Below are positions 1 through 9,638 of a stretch of 64,000 nt of DNA, in pieces; the first letter of the stretch is position 1, and each line of letters opens with the position of its first letter. The stretch lies in the NCBI GenBank assembly GCA_033297205.1, contig MU859231.1, positions 5,428 to 69,427 of the forward strand. Reading direction: 5' to 3'. The notes under the pieces were generated by a model, which made no database searches, was not told where the DNA came from, and was given only the letters and a program-made list of their open reading frames with translations. Position numbers and translations under genes: made by a program. This DNA is from Pseudoneurospora amorphoporcata (taxonomy: Eukaryota; Ascomycota; Sordariomycetes; Sordariales; Sordariaceae).

Positions 1-34
1 TTTTTTTTACATAATTTTTTTTATTATTTTAAAA

Positions 35-76
<42 letters not shown>

Positions 77-80
77 CCCC

Positions 81-111
<31 letters not shown>

Positions 112-181
112 AAAAAAAAACTCCGGCCAAAGTGCAAAAGAAAAGAACAGGAACAGGCAAGAAAATAAAGGAGGAAGAGCG
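1..181. repeat. Homopolymer A-C-A block at window edge
   Basis: About 39 A (36-74), then 27 C (75-101), then 19 A (102-120), preceded by T-rich sequence. No coding potential. It lies just 3' of the MOCS1A stop codon. It could be a true low-complexity tract or a gap/assembly artefact; the sequence alone cannot tell. Confidence 0.85.
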
Positions 182-1639
182 TCACCCACCAATCAAGATC
201 ATCGGCCGGTTTTTCATATTTTCAAGATCGCCAATGCCGGCGTGCTTCTCCTTCTTATTCTTCACTGCCATGCCGATGATATTCAGCAGCTCCTCTGAGC
301 TGGGAGCAAGCAATGGAGAAGTGCCATCAGCGAAGGCTTGGCCTGCCTTTTCCAGCGCAGTCTTCCTCATGACCTCAAAAGCTTCCTCATCGATTGGTTC
401 TCCGTGGTTGATCTTGCGCACAATATCGCGAAGCGATACCTCGGTGTTGTCAAAGAGGCACACCTTGATGTTCCCATCACTGGTGATGCGCAGTCTGTTG
501 CACGTGCCACAGAAGTTGTGCGTCATGCTCGTGATGAAGCCAACCTTGCCAGCAAAACCGGGCACTTGGAAGGTCTTGCTGGTGTCGTTCTTGTGACCCT
601 GGATTCTCTGCAGGTCCGGGTACTTGGAGCGGATGAGCTCCAGCATCTCCTGGTAACTGAACATCTTGCCCTCGGTCCACTTGTTGCCGCCAAACGGCAT
701 ATACTCGATGAAGCGGACCTCCACATCCTTGTCCCGTGTCATCTCGACAAAAGGAAGGACTTCACGGTCGTTCAGCCCGCGCATGACGACGCAGTTGATC
801 TTGAACTTGATGCCAGCGCCGAGGCGGTTGAGCTCAAAGATGCGGTCGATGGACTTTTGTACGGCACTGAAGCCGTTCCGGCGCGTCATCAGCTGGAACT
901 GCCAGTGGTCCATGGTGTCCAAGGAGAGGTTGATGCCCGTCAAGCCGGCTTCGACCATGGCGTCCAGCTTGCGATGCAACGAGAGCCCGTTCGTAGTAAG
1001 ACATAGCTCCTTTAGGCCGTGAGACCGCAGGGCGCCTATCTGCTGCATCAGCGGCACGATATCGCGCCGTACCGTTGGCTCGCCGCCTGTGAGTCTGATT
1101 TTTGTCACGCCTTGCGACACGAATAGAGATGCGAGCAAGATGATTTCCGGGGTGGTCAGAAGCTCCTTTTGGGGCGACAGGGGGACACCCTCCTCAGGCA
1201 TGCAGTACAGGCAGCGAAGATTGCATCGCTCCGTCACTGATATGCGAAGATAATCATGCTGGCGGTTGTAGTTGTCTGTCAAGAAGTCGGAGAAGGGTTT
1301 TGCATCCTTGAGCATGTCCCTTCGTGAAGGCGTTGGCGCCGGATGACGAAGTGGCTCTTCAGATTGGGTTGTTGGAGTAGGGACACGAGTCCCGATGCTG
1401 ACGTCGACAGATGTGCTAGATGAACCATGTTCGTCTGGAGTTACTGACGCTTGGGCGGATGACGGGTATGAGGAACCATTGCGAAGTATCGATGCTGGTG
1501 ACGGGGTGGTTGTTGTCGCTGTCGCGGCTGCAGCTGTGGCAACATGCCGGGATGAGGGGATCGACGTCTTGGTAAGATGCCGTGTTCTTCCGATGCGGAC
1601 GCGGAGTCCTTGGGCCGCATGGCGAGCCACAGCAGACAT
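182..1639 (-). CDS. MOCS1: Molybdenum cofactor biosynthesis radical-SAM protein (MoaA/MOCS1A; fungal cnxABC-type)
   Basis: Single-exon 485-aa protein. MoaA-type enzymes start molybdopterin synthesis by radical-SAM rearrangement of GTP, working with MoaC. Residues 1-105 are a Ser/Thr/Ala-rich extension, possibly a mitochondrial presequence. The radical-SAM cluster motif CNLRCLYC gives Cys139, 143 and 146, followed by a TGGEPTVR segment. The second cluster is Cys377, 380 and 394 (C-x2-C-x13-C). The protein ends in Gly-Gly, the conserved functional tail of MoaA/MOCS1A, directly before TGA. In many fungi and animals MoaA is joined to MoaC by fusion or alternative splicing; a MoaC part would lie left of the window. 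The start is the first ATG of the frame. It is divergent to WRAP73. Family assignment is firm; the A-only versus A-B fusion state is open. Confidence 0.93.
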   Translation of the reverse strand: MSAVARHAAQGLRVRIGRTRHLTKTSIPSSRHVATAAAATATTTTPSPASILRNGSSYPSSAQASVTPDEHGSSSTSVDVSIGTRVPTPTTQSEEPLRHPAPTPSRRDMLKDAKPFSDFLTDNYNRQHDYLRISVTERCNLRCLYCMPEEGVPLSPQKELLTTPEIILLASLFVSQGVTKIRLTGGEPTVRRDIVPLMQQIGALRSHGLKELCLTTNGLSLHRKLDAMVEAGLTGINLSLDTMDHWQFQLMTRRNGFSAVQKSIDRIFELNRLGAGIKFKINCVVMRGLNDREVLPFVEMTRDKDVEVRFIEYMPFGGNKWTEGKMFSYQEMLELIRSKYPDLQRIQGHKNDTSKTFQVPGFAGKVGFITSMTHNFCGTCNRLRITSDGNIKVCLFDNTEVSLRDIVRKINHGEPIDEEAFEVMRKTALEKAGQAFADGTSPLLAPSSEELLNIIGMAVKNKKEKHAGIGDLENMKNRPMILIGG

Positions 1640-2682
1640 GATTGCTGGCTTCTTTTTGGGTTGATTTTCCTTTGTTTTTTCTGAACCTCAAGAACGTTTG
1701 AACTAGAGAGATGGAGAAAATCTGGCGTGGCTGGACATGGGCAAGCTACTAGACTAGTAGTATGTGATGACCTCATCGACTATTCATTTGGTCACCCGTC
1801 TATCAGCTGGCCGTGATGGACTCGCAATTTGCTGTAGCCAGGATGGATTTGGATGAGAGAAAGTCAACCTGGAGCAGTTGCTGAAGAGGTTTACAATCCG
1901 GTATCAAAAAGTTCTAGAACGAAGAGGTGGCTCAGCAGGACGGTGGCAACAATCTGACATGCACCGATAGATATGAACAAATACCCAAATCCCATGACAA
2001 ACCGTAGTAAGTTGGTGGTGACAAGGTTCACAATGGCACGGAAATGGAACCGGCGCTGGACTTGCACCCCGCACCGTGTTTGCGGAGAGCGGCGAACATT
2101 TTCAGAATTGGTTGTTCACGAAAGGGCGCACTGACCCCCTCTCTGGTACCTAGAGTACTACCCCCCTAAGCCCCCGTCTTGGCAGGGGAGTCAACGACGT
2201 TAGCGCTACTAAACCTACCTTACCTAGAGGTAGCGGTACCTTAACATAGCGTCCATAGTGGCCTGCCGCCTGCACGACACTGCCTGACTGCACTTTCCGC
2301 CATTGAGCTTTGTGACGGGAAGGAAGGAACAATCCCTTGAACCGGTCACTTCTCATCGAAACAGTTGGTGATGGAAGTCACGTTGTTGGTCGACTGACTG
2401 TTCGCTGACCGCCTTCTACTCTAGCTGCCGGTGCCTTCCTGCTCAATTGCTCCTACTGACGCGTGCGCCTTTTCTCTTCTTCGTCCGTCTAGGCTTTCCC
2501 TTCCCGTTCAACATCTTTTTGCCAACTGGAATTGGCCAACAACGTCCGGCCAGAAATACGGCCAAAAATAGCAGAAACCCACCAAAACAAAACGACAACT
2601 AAACGTGGACCACTCAACTACTTCTTGGGCCTGACCGACACAAAACCAACACCGGACTCGAACGAACCCCAAAGCGACAAAG
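1640..2682. promoter_or_regulatory. Divergent intergenic region, MOCS1 / WRAP73
   Basis: About 1.0 kb between two divergent start codons, so it must hold both promoters. No supported gene. It contains a cluster of TACCTA/TAGGTA words (about 2146-2254) and a T/C-rich stretch followed by an A/C-rich leader before the WRAP73 start. No single factor site can be assigned. Confidence 0.5.
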
Positions 2683-4493
2683 ATGTTGTTCTCAAAGAAC
2701 GTAAAGTGTAGGTGAGGAATCATCACCACCAAACACCACCGCAACCACAGCCACAAACATCCACATGACCCCCAAGGCAAGGGCCGGGACTTTCATCAGG
2801 ATCGTCGGGAGCTGCCCTCGGAGCAGTCCAGGTTGTTTGCCAAACTTATTTCCATGGGCACCATGGCTGATCGATGGTCTGTTCAATAGCTTCGGCTCAC
2901 TGCCTGCCCAGCCCTGATGGCCGATACATCGCGACTTTGTTCCCGACTTTGATCAATGTTCGGAGCATCCAGTCATGGGAGCCCATCCACGTTGTCAGAC
3001 TGCCTCAGGACTTTATTGGCCCGTTCCTCTTTTTCCAGTGGTCGCCGTCTTCCCGCCTGCTTCTCATTGCCAGCTTCGACCAGGTTCGCGTGTTTTCTGC
3101 TCTGGATGCGAACTATCATGCCACCATCCGAAACCCTGTTGCTCCCCATCTGAAGCCTACCCACATTGACTTTGGCGCCTCGGATACAGAAATCTGTGTC
3201 ATGGCCTCATTCGGCCTCAAGTTCACCGTCTTTGACCTTATCTCATCAAAGGCCACCGAGATCGGGAGCCCCAAGTTCTCCTCCTCCACGGCTGTCCGCA
3301 GGGGTTTCTCGTTTCGCCCTCAGTCAAACCATCTTGCCATCCTGACTAGGACAGCTGGAAAAGATACGATTAGCATCCACGCTTTTCCCAGCAGGGAACT
3401 GCAGAGATCGTGGGCTCCCGAAACTATTGATGCACAAGGCCTGCTTTGGAGCCCAGATGGGAGGTGGTTGGTTGTGTGGGAGTCGTCCGCCCTTGGCCAC
3501 AAGGTCGTGTTCTACACGCCAGATGGCAACCTGTTCAAGACTTGGTCGGGTCCCGTCAACCCCACACACGAGGAGAAGGATTTTGCCCTGGGTGCCGGTG
3601 TCAAGACAGTGCAATTCTCTCCAGATGCCCGCCTGCTTGCTATTGGTGATCACAGCAAAAGTCTATCCATCGTCGATATGACATCGACCATGGAAGTGCT
3701 GCGGCTCCGACATCCCAACAATCTCGTCCCCAAGGGCACGCTACAGGTAAGAATGTAACACGGGTCCTGGCTCCTGCGAGTCAGACCAGCTGATGGAACG
3801 CAACAGATCTGGCAAGAACGAATCGGAATCTCTCACGGGCCTATCATGCATACCTTTATCCGAGCCTCTCAAGCTGTCTCTCCGCCTCCGAGGCCCCATG
3901 AGGCTGCTGAACAGCTGTCAGGTTGTGCTACCATTGCCTTCGACCTGTCGTCGAATCTCATAGCAACCAGGATCGAAGATTTTCCCTCGACCGTCTGGAT
4001 TTGGGACGTACAAGCTGCAGTACTTCGTGCAGTTCTCCTTTTCCACGGGAGCGTCAGCACCCTGTCGTGGCATCCCCACGTTCGCGAGACTCTACTCATA
4101 AGATGTGAAGGAGATCATTATAATAGCGTCGTGTTTGTCTGGGATCCTCTGTCCGAAGGGCCTCAATCGGTCGACTTTAGCCAGCAACTGTCCGGGTTTA
4201 AAGCAGTTGGTAAGTGGCATGCCTCGTGGCTCGGTGTTGACGCATCAACTCCCCTGTCTCTTTTCTACTCGGATACACAGAACTACGTGTTGGCATCTCT
4301 CGCCGATTCGGACAGGGACTCTCTGCCATGGATTAATCCACGCTACCCACAAGGTGGCGACGGCCCGAGCCGCGCTGAGTCACCCCTCGAGCTTGTTCCA
4401 GCAACAGCAGACGAAGCAGACGAAGCAGACGCTTTACAGGCTGGGGATGACGGTGACATTGTAATGGAGGACACATATGGCTACAAGCGATAG
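2683..4493 (+). CDS. WRAP73: WD40 repeat protein, WRAP73/Wdr8 orthologue
   Basis: Proposed exons 2683-2707, 2890-3746 and 3807-4493 give 522 aa. WRAP73/Wdr8 proteins act at centrosomes or spindle pole bodies in microtubule anchoring. The start is inferred. Exon 1 encodes MLFSKNVK and joins through GTAGGT...AATAG to SSAHCLPSPDGRYIAT, matching the family's N-terminal pattern (M-x-F-S ... S-P-D-G-K/R). A shorter model would start at the ATG at 2874 (519 aa). WD-type blades are visible, for example WSPDGRWLVVW, FSPDARLLAIGD, TVWIWDV and VFVWDP. Intron 2 (3747-3806, 60 bp) has GTAAGA and CAACAG borders and keeps frame. The tail is acidic and ends near EDTYGYKR. The first intron, at 182 bp, is long for this window. 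Confidence 0.85.
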
Positions 4494-6460
4494 GGAATGT
4501 GGGCGAATGATCTTATACAACGATCTCCCGTACCTGCCCGCATGTGCCTTGACGTTGTGCACTACCTACAGAAGATGTCCTAGATACTCCCCGGATATCC
4601 GACCCGGGAGTTTGGCCGGTGTTCCATTTTTCATTACTGGCCACTTGGGAGCACGACGGACCAGCCGCCGACGTTGTTCATGGGCCTGTCAACCCTCGGT
4701 ACCATGCTGTCAAGTCACGGTGACAGGATCCAAGACGCACCGCTTGGACAAATTGGGCTTTGGGTCCAACATCAGTGGCGTTTTAACGGGGACCCACGAT
4801 GAACTGCCGCAGCGAATGACCCCCGCGCTTGAGTCATCAGACGGTGGGAGGATGGTAAATCGACTCGAGCGACCTTCTGTTCCCAGAGACCTTACCCTCA
4901 CACGTTCATCCCGCTTGCCAGCTCACATGTTTCAATGTTTGCCCAAAACCAGATTCGAATGACTCGTGCAGTTGGCTAGCTGACGATGTCCGGAAGTGAA
5001 AAAAAACATTGTGGTTCGTACTCGGAATAAACTATCCCAAAAGGACGACAGTCCGGCGTTTAAGCCCGTCCAAGTTACTTCATAACCCAGAAATCACCTA
5101 CATCTGCAGCTGCTGGCGACCCGGATCTTACCGTTGTGTCTTTTCGGGCTTCGATCGAATTCCTTTTACAGACCAAAGTCCAACCAGCGGATGCCAGTTA
5201 AACTTCCTCACGTTCATAAGCACAGGTTGGCAGACAAACGGACCCTTGCTTGCATTCACCTTGTCTTACACACGAGTTAGAGCGTCGCCAACCATGGATC
5301 GCCGTTACAACCTGCCTCGCTTGACACTGAGACAGCAGCTTGACAGGTTCCATCTCTTGAGCCGCAGCTGTACGTACCTCAGTGGGTCCTTACCGTTTTC
5401 AGTGCCCCTCGGGTAGTTGACAAGCTGGCATCATACAGTTACGAAACGGCTATAGGTGCTGCATCACGCACTTCCGTAACGTGTGTTTGCATTTCCAGTT
5501 CTGCATCCTTGAGATTACCACGGCGAGCAACGGATAGTATTGCTGGCCTGTCGGGGCCGCACACATTGCTTTTACTTCAGGGAACATTGTGGGCGTCGAC
5601 GCCGATTCCAAAACACCTCTGCTGTCGAACATGTCTTATTCCAAAGAGGACACGGAGTAGCATTGCTATGCGGATGACGTAGAGTGGCCAAGAGGAATCC
5701 CCTTTCCCATCCCCAAGTGGTCATGGTTTCGTGCATCATTTTATCAGATGTGATCAGTTCAACACACGGTTCGGAAGTCAAGTCGACACCTCCCAGACAG
5801 AGGTTGGGCAGGATGTATTGCCCTTAGTGATCCTCCTTAGAGGAAACCTACATGGACGCCGGAAGGCCGCCGAGCGTCGAGGACCAGGCGGCGGCAACCG
5901 TCCGTTGCATGCGGTTGGACCCCCGAGATGTGTACAGCTTTCGGATTTGAATAGCTGGCCGGCGTCGATTACGAACTTGGTAATGACACGCAGTCTCAGG
6001 GGTAAGAGAGTTGTCAAACCGTCGGTCTCTAGTCGGTGCCACAATTCGTTGAAACTGAGCCAGAAACTTCCTGACAGCCCGGCATCACCACTTTACACCA
6101 AGGATGACTGCGAATCTAGAACGACGCAGCTGGAAATTGTTGAAGGTATATCCAAAGCTCCACTGAGTTCTGGACTCGCCATAAATCTCGCTCTTCAAGG
6201 TGATTTTGAGGCAAATACTCAAGAATGCCCAGATCCTCCTGTAGTTAGGATCCTCTCTATTCCCACTATCTATTTGTTCATACAACCACAGCCTCGCCTT
6301 CTCAAGGTCATCCAACCTGACAGCTCATAAGAATCCAGGACTATCAGCAACCAGGCCCGGTTTCGACGGCAGCGGCAACTCTTGTTCTTGAGGTCTCCCC
6401 CCTCACCTTCTTCTTAGACGAAGTCACCCAAACCACGCCAACCCTGCCCTCTGGGCCAAA
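4494..6460. other. Intergenic, no gene supported
   Basis: About 2.0 kb between tandem plus-strand genes. Short open frames are present (for example 5731-6330), but none shows a recognisable domain, splice logic or biased composition. The last part, about 6350-6460, is pyrimidine-rich and probably the leader of the RRM gene. Confidence 0.6.
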
Positions 6461-8370
6461 ATGCCTGGTTCACGGAGCTCAAAGAATGCCAAAGACTCTA
6501 TCAGGACGGCGGACACTGTGTTCGTCGAGGATGGCGAGCTGACGGGAATTTACTACATTCCCATTTCTGGTGTTCGTAGCCTAGCTCTCTCCTTGCCAAT
6601 ACCGTTACATTGACACTAACAGTGCTCTCTATGCAGCTTCCCCACACAACGACGTGGCAGCAGTTAAAGGACCACGTAAGGAGGGGATGTGGTGTCGAAG
6701 CCGATAAAATCGAAGTCTATGCTCCTCTCGGTGGCTGTGTTCGAATCCGAGAGAGGGACAACTTTGACAAAGCGTTCAGCAAGTGATATATCATCTTTAA
6801 CTCCCCTGGTCCCTGTTTACTGACAGCATAGTCAGCTTTCTTGAACGGCAGTACACTTAATGGCCGTGCCCTTTTTGCTGATGGGAGGAACAAAGGTGGA
6901 AGGGTCATGGTCAAGCCCACCATCGCCGTACCTCTGACCGTTCGGCCTACTGCGTCCATAGAGACGGACCCCGCTCCAGCTTATGGATATGGCTTCAGCC
7001 CAGGTGGTGCGGCCGGTGGTATGATACCGGCCTTTGCGAACATGGCCATCTCCGGGTCTCCGGCGGTTTATGGGGCCGCGCAGCCGTATGGAGGCCATGT
7101 TGTGGCGGCATATCCTGAGGCCCCGCTGATGACCAGTCCCTACAGCGTCGATCCGGCGTGGAACGCCTATGCTTCGGTTGGACAGCCCTACAACGCTCAC
7201 CAAGGCTTCAATTCAGGATACGCTACCCATGATCACGGTCAAGAGGCCTATACTCAAGCCTATGTAACCGCTCCGGTGTATCAAAGCCCTCCCATTTATC
7301 CGGAAGGGTACAACAACTACGAGGGAGCCATCAACGCAGCCACCACACCTCCTATTCCCTTTCAGACACATCGGAATAACAGCATTGCCAATAGTCTGGC
7401 TTCCATCCCCAGCCCCAGCACACCGACAACCAACATCATCACCAACGTTGGCACATCCAATACTGTGAACACCGTCAACACAGCGTTGACCGTTCCCTCT
7501 CCTCCTCCCAACACCCGTAACCCTCCTATCTCGTTCCCTATCACCCTATCTGGACCTCACCCATTGCAGTCTCCACAACAACAGCAACAGCCACGCACGA
7601 TCGTCATAACCGGCCTCCCGAAGAAAGATCTCACACCCGATAAAATTCGTCTTATTCTCTCTAAGCACGTCTCCGAAGTTGTCGCCGCCCAGATAGAGGG
7701 CATCCAGATTTTGGATAGGAAGGAAACGACACCGCACGGACACATTGCATACGTGCGGTTCAAAACCGTTGAGGATGCGGAGTTGGCAGTGGCGCATATG
7801 GATCAAAAGCTCCATGGGAAGAATACCTTGGGAGTGAAGGTCTGGGTTCCTGAACAGAGGGCAGTGTTTGTCAGAGAGGGGGGAGATGGGAGTGGCGGAG
7901 GGTGTAAAGGAGGCGGGGAGATAACCGTTGGCGGGGGTCCAGCAAAGGGCGGGGAGATGGGTGTGGAGCTGAAAGAGAGCGGTGATGGGAACAGTAAGAA
8001 CGGTGAAAGCAAGAATAGGGATGGGCCGCACGGGAAGGACAAAGAGAAGAGTGACCAGGGGGCGAAGGGCGCCAACGACAAGAACATCAACAGTAAGGGT
8101 AATGCCGATGGGCGGACAACGGAGAAGGAGAACGGAAAATCATCAGCACTGACAGACACACTAGCGGTACCTCCCAAGCTGGGACACAGAAGGGAATCAA
8201 CAAGCGGCGTGGTCATCGCCAACGGAAGCTATACGACCAACAGCCCACCCAGCGAAGCGACGGCGGCTGGAAAGAAGGACAGAAGTAGCAGCTTGTCGGC
8301 TATGTCCAAGGCAGATGTGGTGATTGCCCGTGGGAGCTGGGCTACTACCAAGTCACCCACAAAGGATTAA
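6461..8370 (+). CDS. RNA-binding protein with two RRM domains
   Basis: Exons 6461-6571, 6637-6778 and 6836-8370 give 595 aa. RRM1 (about residues 29-112) appears only after splicing, reading GIYYIPISG then LPHTTTWQQLKDHV and, across the second junction, FTFLNGSTLNGRALFADGRN. RRM2 (about 335-422) contains TIVITGLPKKDLTPDKI and GHIAYVRFKTVEDAELAVAHM. Between them lies a Tyr/Pro/Gly/Asn/Thr-rich linker, and the tail is Gly/Lys/Ser-rich and charged, typical of mRNA-binding proteins. Intron 1 uses GTTCGT. Intron 2 (6779-6835) appears to start with GCAAGT, a GC-AG intron, with branch CTGAC and acceptor TCAG. GT alternatives here run into a stop. RNA targets cannot be deduced. Convergent with the SIP3 gene. 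Confidence 0.85.
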
Positions 8371-9638
8371 GGATATGGGGGACGGAGTGAGATATGGGGA
8401 GGGTGAGGCTTGAAGAGCAGTGTGTTTTTTGTATGTATGTGGGTGTGCATGAGCGAGCATGTGGCGGAGTTTGACTTCCAGGGTTTGTTTTTTTTTCAAC
8501 TCTGTTTTCGTCATTGTTTACATTGTAATCTTTCCTACATCACTTACCACACAGATTGCATATCGTCATAGTACAACATGCGTCCGGGATGGGTTGGAGT
8601 TCGGTGGGAGCATTGGGAACATTAGATGCGCGCGAAGAGGCGAAGACGAGAAACCCAAAGATTGGAAAACCGGGTTGCATGATAACAGGATGAAGGGATG
8701 AAGAGAGGAAGACATGAAGAATGAACAAGACATGATGAGGCCATGAGAACGAGATACAGAAAATCAAAAAGAAATGAGACATGAGAAACAGAAAACGGGA
8801 TGTTCACGTGCCCTATGCAATGTTTCTTTTCTTTCTTGCGGCTTATCCTTTCTCCCGGTGTCGCACTTTCCTTCTTTGGCTGGTTGTGAAGGAGTGGAAT
8901 GAAAGTGCTGCATATAGATCAATTTATGCAGATAAAACATGTGTGGTTTGCACTGAACTGATGTTACGGGAGAGTGAAAGCGTGGAGATGTGGACCAGGT
9001 GGTGTTCGCGGCGATTCCCTGTCTTCATAAAGGGGGTTTGTTTACTTTCCGTGTCTGCTTAGCTAAAGTGGGTGATGTCTTCCCGCCCCCGTCACAAGGT
9101 TTTTGACAGTCAGCATCGGAAACATTACGCTCTGTCATCCCATGTCACGAACAAACGGAGAGTCAGTAATACAAAGTATCGATAATTGCAAGTAATATAC
9201 ATATGTATATATGGTGTGTGTGCGTGTCTTCACAAACCCCAGAAACCGAGGATGAATGGCTACGTAAGGTAGGTAGGTAATGCATCGATGCTCCATCCTC
9301 TAGGATACTCAACCCCTTTTGCTTCCCGCTGCGAGAATACAAGAGAATACATTACATCGGGTATCCAGACTGACCAACGAACTGATTGATCTATCCACTT
9401 GTCCACATGTTTAGGTATGTCCTGGTTCTAATGATTATATACGCATACACCCCGGATGGCTCCTTCTTCTTCCTCACTTCCATTTGCACTATCGCCCCTT
9501 CCCCGGTATCAATAACTAAAAAAATAATACTGTATGATTGATGAGCCCGGTGCTTCATTCCTTCGATTACCACCTATGCACGCCACCATACCATGCCAAG
9601 TTGAACTGAGCCATGATATTAACCAATGATGGCCCAAA
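8371..9638. other. Convergent 3' intergenic region
   Basis: About 1.3 kb between the ends of the RRM gene and the SIP3-like gene. It is T/G-rich just after the RRM stop and A/G-rich around 8640-8780, as expected for 3' untranslated DNA. A 16-bp perfect palindrome of AT/CATATG type lies at 9195-9210, and a TAGGTAGGTA word near 9266. No gene supported. Confidence 0.6.

Noticed and set aside
4477..4962. 161-codon open frame overlapping the WRAP73 end
   Set aside because: Starts inside the WRAP73 coding end in another frame and has no family resemblance.
5731..6330. 199-codon open frame on the plus strand
   Set aside because: No recognisable domain, no codon or composition bias, and no splice partners; it lies in the spacer before the RRM gene.
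9195..9210. 16-bp perfect palindrome ATATACATATGTATAT
   Set aside because: AT-rich palindromes of this length are common in 3' spacer DNA; nothing around it suggests a site.
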